Both the position numbers and the translations under genes were made by a program. From Prevotella sp. UBA2756 (lineage in GTDB: Bacteria; Bacteroidota; Bacteroidia; Bacteroidales; Bacteroidaceae), in the NCBI GenBank assembly GCA_002353205.1, contig DEJE01000026.1, positions 1 through 13,340 of the forward strand: a stretch of DNA of 13,340 nucleotides, read 5' to 3'. The notes below the pieces were generated by a model that saw only the letters and a list, made by a program, of their open reading frames with translations, made no database searches and had not been told where the DNA came from. Below are positions 1 through 6,366 of the stretch, piece by piece; position 1 is the stretch's first letter, and each line of letters begins with the position of its first letter.

Positions 1-135
1 GCCTCTTTTTTTGTGTTTGGGACTCTCACCCAAGGGTTCTTTCAGTCGCTTCGCTTTGTGAAAGCGTCTCCTGCAGAGCCGAGCGCGAGCCCCAAACGGA
101 TCACAAAAAAGAGGCTCTTTCGGCCTCTTTTTTTG
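1..135. other. structured non-coding stretch with competing inverted repeats
   Basis: No convincing gene lies here. The first 13 bases (gcctctttttttg) are an inverted match to 104-115 and a direct match to 123-135. A small perfect hairpin, CGCTTT/AAAGCG with loop GTG, sits at 52-66. AGAGCC at 75-80 can pair with GGCTCT at 113-118, which overlaps the left arm of the terminator at 105-133. The pairings are mutually exclusive, as in an attenuator, but the simplest reading is the downstream side of one terminator at the window edge followed by a second one. What lies upstream is outside the window. Confidence 0.4.
105..133 (+). terminator. intrinsic terminator ahead of the toxin-antitoxin operon
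   Basis: The arms aaaaaagaggc (105-115) and gcctctttttt (123-133) form an 11-bp stem with a 7-base loop, and the right arm runs into a T tract. The A/T-rich ends make it work in both directions. It isolates the toxin-antitoxin operon from whatever lies to the left. Confidence 0.6.
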
Positions 136-150
136 TTTTCGTCGCACAAC

Positions 151-170
151 GTGTACACATTTTTGTACCA
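151..170. promoter_or_regulatory. YefM-YoeB-type operator, two TGTACA-like cores
   Basis: TGTACA at 152-157, inside the palindrome GTGTACAC, and TGTACC at 164-169 have their GTAC centres exactly 12 bp apart. The E. coli yefM-yoeB operator is described as adjacent palindromes with TGTACA cores at this spacing, so this is probably where the antitoxin or the antitoxin-toxin complex binds to repress its own operon. It ends 7 bp before the -33 box rather than overlapping the transcription start. Assignment is by motif and position only. Confidence 0.6.
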
Positions 171-176
171 TTATCC

Positions 177-207
177 TTTGCTGTTCCAAATATTATCACT
201 ATCTTTG
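177..207 (+). promoter_or_regulatory. Bacteroidota-type promoter for the toxin-antitoxin operon
   Basis: TTTG at 177-180 (-33 box) and TATCTTTG at 200-207 (-7 box, consensus TAnnTTTG) are separated by 19 bp, the usual spacing for the primary sigma factor of this phylum. The antitoxin start codon is 27 bases after the -7 box. Confidence 0.75.
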
Positions 208-233
208 CCGCATAAAACAAAAAGATACAGGCC

Positions 234-485
234 ATGACTCACTTATCAATCAGAGACTTCAGAAGCAATATGGCTTCGTCGTTCGACCGCGTTGACGCCG
301 GCGAGCAAGTGTTTATCCGCAGGAAAAACCACCTGTACACCATCGTTCCCGTGCAGCAAGACGAGCTGACCATCACTCCGGAACTGGCGGCAAAGATAGA
401 AAAGGCAAGAAAAGAGTTCCGCGAGGGCAAGACGCTGCATTTTGAGAATGCAACTGCAGCACAACGTTGGATGGATGAGCTATGA
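234..485 (+). CDS. antitoxin, Phd/YefM family
   Basis: An 83-residue protein whose N-terminal half (LSIRDFRSNMASSFDRVDAG, then a strand-rich IRRKNHLYTIVPV) has the pattern of the Phd/YefM DNA-binding fold. The C-terminal half, from about residue 45, is charged and helical (KIEKARKEFREGKT) and should wrap around the toxin. The role is to neutralise the neighbouring YoeB-like RNase and, alone or with it, to repress the operon through the operator at 151-170. The stop codon overlaps the toxin start (ATGA at 482-485), the classical translational coupling of antitoxin to toxin. The ATG at 234 has no Shine-Dalgarno sequence, which is normal in this phylum. The family call is firm because both partner and operator fit. 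Confidence 0.88.
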   Translation: MTHLSIRDFRSNMASSFDRVDAGEQVFIRRKNHLYTIVPVQQDELTITPELAAKIEKARKEFREGKTLHFENATAAQRWMDEL

Positions 486-757
486 TCTATAGCATTGATT
501 ATTCTGCCGAAGTGCGGAAAATAATAAAGAAATGGAAGAAGTCGAATCCTATCGCTTACAAAAAATTATATAGGATTCTGCCAGAATTGGAACGTCATCC
601 AAGGATAGGAACCGGCCACCCAGAACCACTGAAGGGTGGCAATGATATAACCTGGTCGCGTCACATCACGGCTCACGACCGCATCATCTACGATATCTAC
701 GACGATGTGGTGACCGTTCTTGTAGTTGAAGTGGAAGGCCACTACAACGATAAATAG
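482..757 (+). CDS. toxin, YoeB/Txe family mRNA interferase
   Basis: A 91-residue protein of the YoeB branch of the RelE/ParE fold, which cleaves mRNA in the ribosomal A site. Family landmarks are intact: PEPLKG with the catalytic Glu at residue 48, TWSRHITAHDRIIY with the catalytic Arg at about 67, and the C-terminal GHYNDK with His87-Tyr88, matching Glu46, Arg65 and His83-Tyr84 of E. coli YoeB. It is therefore predicted to be an active toxin and not a decayed copy. It starts within the antitoxin stop codon and ends 15 bp from the convergent symporter gene. No phage or transposon genes flank it here, so it is a free-standing chromosomal module. Confidence 0.9.
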   Translation: MIYSIDYSAEVRKIIKKWKKSNPIAYKKLYRILPELERHPRIGTGHPEPLKGGNDITWSRHITAHDRIIYDIYDDVVTVLVVEVEGHYNDK

Positions 758-772
758 CGGAGAAAGGAAGAT

Positions 773-2203
773 TCAACGCCGCGAGAGAAGCCACAGACCG
801 GCGAACGTCAGGGCACCGTTGAGCATCAGCAGCTCGTAGCCGAACTGATAACCAGTGGTGGCAGCCACAACCTGGTTCAGCATGAAGCAGAGCACGGGCG
901 AGGCAATGGCCACGACGGGCACAAAACGGTCGCGCAGCAAGGTGCGACGGGTGAGCAGGGCGAAGGCGAAGAGCCCGAGCAACGGCCCGTAGGTGTAGGA
1001 ACAAAGGATGTAGATGGCATCGATGACGCTGGTGGAGTTGATAGCATCGACCATCAGGATGAGGGTCATGAAGACGAGTGCCATGGCGATATGCACACGT
1101 CGGCGCAGATGCTCGTCGCCCGGCCGCTCCCTGATATCTACGCAAAAGCTGGTGGTCATGGCCGTAAGTGCCGAGTCGGCCGACGAGAACGAGGCCGCCA
1201 CGATGCCGATGGTGAAGAACAGCACCACCGACGTGCCCAACCGTCCGGTGGCGGCGAACATCGGCAGCAGCTCGTCACTCTTCTCCGGCAGCGCGACACC
1301 TTGATGCCCCGCCAGCAACACCAGCAACACGCCAAGCGACATGAACAGCAGATTGGCCGGCACAAAGGCCACGCCGTAGGTGCACATGTCTTTCTGCGCC
1401 TCGTGCAGCGACTTGCAGGTGAGGTTCTTCTGCATCATGTCCTGGTCGAGACCAGTCATGACGATGACGATGAAGATGCCGCTGAGAAACTGCTTCCAGA
1501 AGTTCTGCTTCGACACCCAATCGTCGAAGACGAACATGCGCGAGTGCTCGTTGCGGCCGATGGCCTGCACGGCCTCGACGAACGAAAGGTCGAGCGCACC
1601 CACCACATTATATATAATAAGGATAAGAGCGGTGAACATGCAGGCGGTCTGCAGCGTGTCGGTCCACACGAGCGTCTTGATGCCGCCGCGACGGGTGTAG
1701 AGCCAGATGAGCGTCGTCATGGCCAGCACCGTCAGAGCGAAGACCACATGGCTATCCACGGTCACCATCGGGCTCACCACCTGCGACACGATGAGGCAGA
1801 CCACATAGAAACGAATGGCAGCACCCGTCATCTTCGACAGCAGGAAGAAGGAAGCACCCGTCTTGTAGGCGCGCTGTCCGAGCCGTCGCTGCAGCACGGT
1901 GTAGATGGTCGTGAGGTTCCACTTATAATAGACCGGCAGCAGCACGAAGGCCACGGCCACGTAGCCGAGGATAAAACCCAGGCAGGTCTGCATGTAGGTC
2001 ATGTCGGAATGGAGCACCATGCCAGGTACACTGACGAAGGTGACGCCCGAGATGCTGGCGCCCACCATGCCAAAGGCCACCATATACCACGGACTGCGAC
2101 GGTTGCCTCGGTAGAAAGTGTCGTTGTCGGCCCGCCGTGCCGTGAGTCGGCTCACGACCATCAGCACGCAGAAATAGGCCAGAACGGTCAGGATAATCAT
2201 CAT
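773..2203 (-). CDS. sodium:solute symporter (SSS family)
   Basis: A 476-residue inner-membrane protein with about 12-13 hydrophobic segments from the first residues onward. SSS-family landmarks are present: GASISGVTFVSVPGM near residues 48-62, RRGGIKTLVWTDTLQ at 171-185, GLDQDMMQKNLT at 251-262, and SFSSADSALTAMTTSF at 338-353, the region of the family that carries sodium-site residues. It should couple sodium entry to uptake of a small organic solute; the substrate cannot be read from the sequence and no catabolic gene lies beside it. Two adjacent Met codons (2203 and 2200) are possible starts; a later start would remove the first membrane helix. The length is slightly short for the family but looks complete. 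Confidence 0.88.
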   Translation of the reverse strand: MMIILTVLAYFCVLMVVSRLTARRADNDTFYRGNRRSPWYMVAFGMVGASISGVTFVSVPGMVLHSDMTYMQTCLGFILGYVAVAFVLLPVYYKWNLTTIYTVLQRRLGQRAYKTGASFFLLSKMTGAAIRFYVVCLIVSQVVSPMVTVDSHVVFALTVLAMTTLIWLYTRRGGIKTLVWTDTLQTACMFTALILIIYNVVGALDLSFVEAVQAIGRNEHSRMFVFDDWVSKQNFWKQFLSGIFIVIVMTGLDQDMMQKNLTCKSLHEAQKDMCTYGVAFVPANLLFMSLGVLLVLLAGHQGVALPEKSDELLPMFAATGRLGTSVVLFFTIGIVAASFSSADSALTAMTTSFCVDIRERPGDEHLRRRVHIAMALVFMTLILMVDAINSTSVIDAIYILCSYTYGPLLGLFAFALLTRRTLLRDRFVPVVAIASPVLCFMLNQVVAATTGYQFGYELLMLNGALTFAGLWLLSRR

Positions 2204-2211
2204 AGCGGCTG

Positions 2212-2219
2212 CAAAATTA
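2212..2219 (-). promoter_or_regulatory. possible -7 box of the symporter gene
   Basis: TAATTTTG on the minus strand fits TAnnTTTG and ends only 8 bases before the start codon, which would give an almost leaderless mRNA. No clear -33 box is seen at the expected distance, so confidence is limited. Confidence 0.4.
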
Positions 2220-2315
2220 CTGCTATTCCGCGAGAAAGAAGCTCTTGGGAAGGAGGAATAATGTTAACAAGTCGTAATTCTTGCCTGCCGAAGTGCCTGC
2301 AATAGATATTTGTTG

Positions 2316-2323
2316 TAAATTTG
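2316..2323 (+). promoter_or_regulatory. -7 box of the MgtC-family gene
   Basis: TAAATTTG matches the Bacteroidota -7 consensus, 39 bases before the start codon at 2363. The -33 region is weak. It stands back to back with the symporter promoter in the 159-bp divergent spacer. Confidence 0.5.
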
Positions 2324-2362
2324 CAAATGAAATAAGAGAACCTTTCAACAGCAACAAACGCC

Positions 2363-2830
2363 ATGACACAACAGTTCATCCTGCGCATCTTCGTGGCTGC
2401 CATCCTCGGCGGCATCATCGGTCTGGAACGCGAATACCGCGAGAAAGCGGCCGGCTTCCGCACCCATTTTCTCGTGGCTCTCGGCTCTGCCTTGTTTATG
2501 ATTGTGTCGGCCTACGGCTTCGAAGGGGCCATCGCATCGCCCGAGCACCGTCTCGACGTGTCGCGCATCGCAGCCCAGGTGGTCTCGGGCATCGGCTTCA
2601 TCGGTGCGGGCACCATCATCTTTCAGAAAAATGCCGTGCGCGGACTCACCACGGCAGCCGGCGTTTGGGTGACGGCAGCCATCGGTCTGGCCTGTGGCGG
2701 CGGCATGTATGTGCTGGCCACGGTGGCCACGGTGCTGGTGCTCTTCGGTCTGGAAGCCTTCAACTACTTCCTGCATAAGTTCGACAAGCACCGTCAGCCG
2801 GGCGAGGTGCAGGAAGCCAAAGAAGAATAG
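2363..2830 (+). CDS. MgtC/SapB family membrane protein
   Basis: A 155-residue protein with four to five hydrophobic segments. It shows the conserved signatures of the MgtC/SapB N-terminal domain: GLEREYREKAAGFRTH (20-35), AAQVVSGIGFIGAGTII (70-86) and VRGLTTAAGVWVTAAIGLA (92-110). The family sits in the inner membrane. In Salmonella, MgtC acts on the F1Fo ATP synthase and supports growth at low magnesium, but many relatives have no defined role. This protein ends soon after the membrane domain with a short charged tail, so it is the short, single-domain form without the C-terminal ACT-like domain of longer MgtC proteins. No magnesium transporter gene lies beside it. It ends 7 bp from the convergent lipoprotein gene. 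Confidence 0.9.
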   Translation: MTQQFILRIFVAAILGGIIGLEREYREKAAGFRTHFLVALGSALFMIVSAYGFEGAIASPEHRLDVSRIAAQVVSGIGFIGAGTIIFQKNAVRGLTTAAGVWVTAAIGLACGGGMYVLATVATVLVLFGLEAFNYFLHKFDKHRQPGEVQEAKEE

Positions 2831-2837
2831 CACGCTC

Positions 2838-3596
2838 CTACCTCGACTGCCCGTCGGACGTCTTCTTGCGGTAGTACGACCGTTCGCCGTCGCGGAAGCG
2901 CAGCACGAGCGAATCTTTCATCATCACCACGAAGTCGGCCGTATCGTTCTCAACCTCCGCTACGGCAGTGGTATCGTCAGCATTTTCTTTCACGGTGAGC
3001 ACCAGCTGGCCGTTGACGACGTGCCAAGCGGTGTAGTTGCGCGGCATGGGGAGTATGACGGGGCTGTCATCGTTGCGGGCAGCAGCCTGACGGCGCCCTA
3101 CGGCCTGCGCGGTGTAATGGCGCTTCAACGCAAATCCCATCTCCACAGGCTTCATCATGCTCTTGAGCATGGAGTCGACCTCCACAGCCACGTTCGGATC
3201 GTCGGGCTGCTGCACCCGTTCGCGCAATGTCGGCGCCACCATCTGCACCCATGTGCCCTTCAGCTGGTCGAGGTCGATCACCATGTCGGCCTTCAGCGTG
3301 TCGGCTCCGTTGACGATGACGGCCACCCAGTCGCCCACCTGCGGCCGTCCGATGACGCGCCCGCTCGTCGTTGCCTCCAAGATGTCGTAGGTTACGGGGT
3401 CGCCGCCCTTGCCTGGAAGGAATACGAGCACCGAATCGGTGCATCCGTCGCACGCCAGACCGTAGAGTGTGCTGTCGCCCTCGATGGTGGTGCTTGTCCC
3501 GACTGTCGGCTGTTCGCTCTTTGCTTGGTTGTTGTTTTGACACGACACACCGAAAAAGACGGATGCCAGACATATAAATAAGGTTATTTTCTTCAT
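2838..3596 (-). CDS. predicted lipoprotein of unknown function
   Basis: About 252 residues from the preferred start at 3596. The protein opens MKKITLFICLASVFFGVSC, a lipoprotein signal peptide with the lipidated Cys at residue 19, followed by a polar Asn/Gln-rich linker. The mature part is globular with alternating strands (ACDGCTDSVLVFLP, VGDWVAVIVNG, KADMVIDLDQLKGTWVQM); the CDGC pair is a possible metal or disulfide site. The C-terminal quarter (WHVVNGQLVLTVKEN, then DFVVMMKDSLVLRFRDGERSYYRKK) resembles lipocalin-like small-molecule or protein-binding folds only in its strand rhythm. I do not recognise the family with certainty. The start at 3602 (ATGGAGATG) is equally possible; the reading frame opens further, to 3617, but that position lies inside the -7 box and is unlikely. 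Confidence 0.75.
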   Translation of the reverse strand: MKKITLFICLASVFFGVSCQNNNQAKSEQPTVGTSTTIEGDSTLYGLACDGCTDSVLVFLPGKGGDPVTYDILEATTSGRVIGRPQVGDWVAVIVNGADTLKADMVIDLDQLKGTWVQMVAPTLRERVQQPDDPNVAVEVDSMLKSMMKPVEMGFALKRHYTAQAVGRRQAAARNDDSPVILPMPRNYTAWHVVNGQLVLTVKENADDTTAVAEVENDTADFVVMMKDSLVLRFRDGERSYYRKKTSDGQSR

Positions 3597-3614
3597 CTCC
3601 ATAAAAATTTTGGG

Positions 3615-3622
3615 CAAAGATA
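3615..3622 (-). promoter_or_regulatory. -7 box of the lipoprotein gene
   Basis: TATCTTTG on the minus strand matches TAnnTTTG and ends 18 bases before the start codon at 3596. This supports 3596 or 3602 as the start. No convincing -33 box is visible. Confidence 0.55.
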
Positions 3623-3643
3623 ATTATTTTTCCGTTTATTTTC

Positions 3644-3673
3644 TTCGCAATTGGGAAAAAATAGCTAAATTTG
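3644..3673 (+). promoter_or_regulatory. promoter of the carboxyltransferase gene
   Basis: TAAATTTG at 3666-3673 is a perfect TAnnTTTG box; TTCG at 3644-3647 is a weak -33 box 18 bp upstream. The predicted leader before the ATG at 3735 is about 55 bases and A/T rich. Confidence 0.6.
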
Positions 3674-3734
3674 CAAGATAAAAAGTAGAAAAGCTGAAAA
3701 AATACACGTATCAACTATTTAACTATTAATCGTT

Positions 3735-5513
3735 ATGAAGAAAAAAATCCAGTTCAGTCTCGTCTACAGAGACATGTGGCAGAGTTCCGGAAAGTTCCAG
3801 CCGCGCAAGGATCAGTTAGAGCGCATCGCACCCGCCATCATCGACATGGGCGTCTTCGACCGTGTGGAGACCAACGGTGGTGCCTTCGAGCAGGTGAACT
3901 TGCTGGCCGGTGAGAACCCGAACGCTGCCGTGCGCGCCTTCTGCAAGCCTTTCAACGAGGTGGGAATCAAGACCCACATGCTCGACCGCGGCCTGAATGC
4001 CCTGCGCATGTACCCCGTTCCCGACGATGTCCGCGAACTGCAGTACAAGGTGAAGCATGCACAAGGTGTGGATATCCCACGTATCTTCTGCGGACTGAAC
4101 GATGTCCGCAATATCATACCTTCCGTGAAATGGGCCAAGGCTGCCGGCATGACGCCCCAGGCCACGCTCTGCATCACCACATCGCCGGTGCATACCGTAG
4201 ACTACTACGCCGAGATAGCCGACCAGGTGATTGCTGCCGGAGCCGAGGAAATCTGCTTGAAGGACATGGCCGGCATCGGTCAGCCCGCACTCTTGGGTGC
4301 CCTGACGAAGGCCATCAAGACGAAGCATCCCGACATCATCATCCAGTATCACGGCCACTCAGGCCCCGGTCTGTCGATGGCCAGCATCCTCGAGGTGTGC
4401 AACAACGGTGCCGACGTCATCGACACCGCCATCGAACCGCTCTCTTGGGGTAAGGTTCACCCCGACATCATCAGCGTGCAGTCGATGCTGAAGCACGAAG
4501 GCTTCGAGGTGAAGGAAATCAATATGAACGCATACATGAGAGCTCGCGCCCTGACGCAGGAGTTCATCGACGACTGGCTGGGCTACTTCATCAACCCCGG
4601 CAACAAGCTCATGTCGTCGCTCTTGCTCGGCTGCGGACTGCCCGGCGGCATGATGGGCTCGATGATGGCCGACCTGGCCGGCATCCACAGCATCATCAAC
4701 AAGACGCTGAAGGCCAAGGGCGAGCCTGAACTGTCGACCGACGACATGCTGGTGAAGCTCTTCGACGAGGTGGCCTACGTTTGGCCGCGCGTGGGATATC
4801 CCCCACTGGTGACCCCGTTCTCGCAGTATGTGAAGAACATCGCGCTGATGAACCTCCTCACTATGGCTCAGGGCAAGGGCCGCTTCGTGATGATGGACGA
4901 TGCCATGTGGGGCATGATTCTCGGCAAGAGCGGAAAGATTCCCGGAACCATCGATCCCGAACTGGTGGAACTGGCCAAGAAGCAGGGCCGCGAGTTCACC
5001 GATGCCGACCCGCATACGCTGCTGCCCAACGCCCTTGACGACTTCCGCAAGGAGATGGACGAGAACGGCTGGGACTACGGGCAGGACGACGAAGAGCTCT
5101 ACGAGCTGGCTATGCACCCCGAGCAGTACCGCAACTACAAGAGCGGACAGGCGAAGAAGAACTTCCTCGCCGACCTTCAGAAGATGAAGGACCAGAAGCT
5201 CGGCGCCAGTCTCTCGCCCGAGAAGATTGCAGAGTTCAAGCATGCCAAGGCCGATGCCCTGGTGGCTCCCGTCAAAGGTCAGGTGTACTACGAGTTCAAC
5301 GGCGACGGCGAATGCGCTCCGTGCGTGGAGCCCTTTATCGGACAGAGCTACGAAGAGGGTCAGACCTTCTGCTACATACAGACACCGTGGGGTGAAATCC
5401 AGCCCATTCCGGCTGCTTTGGGCGGCAAGCTCGTCGAGATAGCAGCCAAGCAGGGTGCCAAGGTGATGAAGGGCCAGACGCTGGCATGGATTGAGCGCGA
5501 CCGCAAGGAATAG
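3735..5513 (+). CDS. carboxyltransferase, oxaloacetate decarboxylase alpha / pyruvate carboxylase B family, degenerate biotin site
   Basis: A 592-residue protein. Residues 1 to about 300 form the TIM-barrel carboxyltransferase domain, with RDMWQS (Asp13), LKDMAG (Lys176, the lysine that is carboxylated in the family) and YHGHSG (His206, His208), so the metal site is complete. A conserved carboxylase region follows to about 470. Residues 510-592 have the layout of a biotinyl domain (VKGQVYYEF, then GGKLVEIAAKQGAKVMKGQTL), but where EAMKM should be there is QTPWGE, with Gly553 at the place of the biotin lysine. It may therefore transfer carboxyl groups to a separate biotin carrier, or have another job. 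Normal partners are oxaloacetate decarboxylase beta/gamma subunits or a biotin carboxylase; none is adjacent. It is monocistronic, between its own promoter and a strong terminator. Family membership is firm, the precise reaction is not. Confidence 0.82.
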   Translation: MKKKIQFSLVYRDMWQSSGKFQPRKDQLERIAPAIIDMGVFDRVETNGGAFEQVNLLAGENPNAAVRAFCKPFNEVGIKTHMLDRGLNALRMYPVPDDVRELQYKVKHAQGVDIPRIFCGLNDVRNIIPSVKWAKAAGMTPQATLCITTSPVHTVDYYAEIADQVIAAGAEEICLKDMAGIGQPALLGALTKAIKTKHPDIIIQYHGHSGPGLSMASILEVCNNGADVIDTAIEPLSWGKVHPDIISVQSMLKHEGFEVKEINMNAYMRARALTQEFIDDWLGYFINPGNKLMSSLLLGCGLPGGMMGSMMADLAGIHSIINKTLKAKGEPELSTDDMLVKLFDEVAYVWPRVGYPPLVTPFSQYVKNIALMNLLTMAQGKGRFVMMDDAMWGMILGKSGKIPGTIDPELVELAKKQGREFTDADPHTLLPNALDDFRKEMDENGWDYGQDDEELYELAMHPEQYRNYKSGQAKKNFLADLQKMKDQKLGASLSPEKIAEFKHAKADALVAPVKGQVYYEFNGDGECAPCVEPFIGQSYEEGQTFCYIQTPWGEIQPIPAALGGKLVEIAAKQGAKVMKGQTLAWIERDRKE

Positions 5514-5574
5514 TGCACAGCATGACGATTCAAGCAAAGACATGATTTTGATTTTTTGAATAAAAGAATAGTAT

Positions 5575-5611
5575 GGGGCACTCGGACCGCAAGGTTCGGC
5601 TGCCCCTTTTT
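5575..5611 (+). terminator. strong intrinsic terminator after the carboxyltransferase gene
   Basis: GGGGCA (5575-5580) pairs with TGCCCC (5601-5606), CGGACC (5583-5588) with GGTTCG (5593-5598), closed by a GCAA tetraloop, and a run of five T follows. It lies 61 bases after the stop codon. Confidence 0.85.
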
Positions 5612-5679
5612 CTTGTCAGACAGAAAAAACGTCTGCAGACGAACCGTGAGCAGACAGTAAAGACCATAGCAACAGAAGA

Positions 5680-6255
5680 ATGGACTATCAGCAAATCATC
5701 GACAAGTACTACCCCGACGACAACGAGCTGCGCCGCATCCTCCTCGTTCACAGCCAAGGCGTGGCCGACAAGGCTCTGAGCATCGTCGACAGACATCCCG
5801 AACTGAAGCTCGACAGGCAGTTCGTGCTTGAGGCAGCCATGCTCCACGACATCGGCATCTACCGCTGCCACGCCCCTGGCATCCACTGCTTCGGCACACA
5901 GCCCTACATCTGCCACGGACACGAAGGAGCCGAGATGCTGCGCGCCGAAGGGCTGCCGCGCCATGCCCGCGTCTGCGAACGCCATACGGGAGCCGGTCTG
6001 TCAGTGGCCGACATCCGCCAGCAGGCACTGCCCATCGCCGTGCCACCCTGTCCGCCAGGCATCAGTCCGTCGTCGTGGGAGCCCTTCATGCCCGAGACGC
6101 TTGAAGAACAGCTCATCTGCTATGCCGACAAGTTCTTCTCGAAGACGCGTCCCGAAGAGGAAAAGACCTTCGAGCAAGCCGAGCGCAGCTTGATGAAGTT
6201 CGGTCCCGAAGGCGTGGCCCGCTTCCGACAATGGCGAGAGATGTTTTATTCTTAA
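5680..6255 (+). CDS. HD-domain protein, predicted metal-dependent phosphohydrolase
   Basis: A 191-residue soluble protein with the HD-domain metal ligands in order: His24 (LLVHSQGVADKAL), His56-Asp57 (AAMLHDIGIYR), His79/His81 (ICHGHEGAEML), His102 (CERHTGAG) and Asp150 (ICYADKFFSKTR). The HDIG pattern and the late YADK motif put it with small stand-alone HD hydrolases that cleave phosphate esters of nucleotides or similar compounds; the substrate is unknown. The C-terminal part is helical (FEQAERSLMKFG). No TAnnTTTG box is seen in the 70 bases ahead of it, where GTCTGCAGAC (5631-5640) is a perfect palindrome, so it may depend on readthrough of the terminator or on a non-standard promoter. 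It ends 111 bp before the LptD gene. Confidence 0.85.
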   Translation: MDYQQIIDKYYPDDNELRRILLVHSQGVADKALSIVDRHPELKLDRQFVLEAAMLHDIGIYRCHAPGIHCFGTQPYICHGHEGAEMLRAEGLPRHARVCERHTGAGLSVADIRQQALPIAVPPCPPGISPSSWEPFMPETLEEQLICYADKFFSKTRPEEEKTFEQAERSLMKFGPEGVARFRQWREMFYS

Positions 6256-6272
6256 CCACTTCAGAAAAGCTG

Positions 6273-6290
6273 AATTGATAATTATCAATT
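6273..6290. repeat. perfect 18-bp palindrome
   Basis: AATTGATAATTATCAATT is self-complementary over its full length. It lies 18 bp after the HD gene and about 30 bp before the LptD promoter. It could be a weak bidirectional terminator hairpin or an operator for a dimeric regulator; no T tract follows, which favours neither strongly. Confidence 0.6.
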
Positions 6291-6318
6291 AAATAAGTTA
6301 ATTCTTTGCGCTTCGTGC

Positions 6319-6347
6319 TTGATTCTTAATTTAAATAAGTACCTTTG
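6319..6347 (+). promoter_or_regulatory. promoter of the LptD gene
   Basis: TTG at 6319-6321 and TACCTTTG at 6340-6347 (TAnnTTTG) are 18 bp apart. The leader to the ATG at 6367 is about 15 bases. Confidence 0.7.
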
Positions 6348-6366
6348 CATCTTGTAACAGAGCGCA

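Noticed and set aside
13..237. 74-codon open frame at the left end
   Set aside because: It runs through the terminator, operator and promoter of the toxin-antitoxin operon and has no recognisable protein features.
1091..2305. 404-codon open frame on the plus strand, opposite the symporter gene
   Set aside because: The product is His/Arg-rich without domain features, and the opposite strand holds a clear SSS transporter; it is a by-product of G/C-ending codons.
4476..4483. Third copy of GTGCAGTC
   Set aside because: It lies inside the carboxyltransferase coding sequence, without the following T run or the TGGYATCTAT block, and is explained by the codons.
4359..5543. 394-codon open frame on the minus strand, opposite the carboxyltransferase gene
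   Set aside because: It is the mirror of a well recognised coding region, with a low-complexity His/Leu/Val-rich product.
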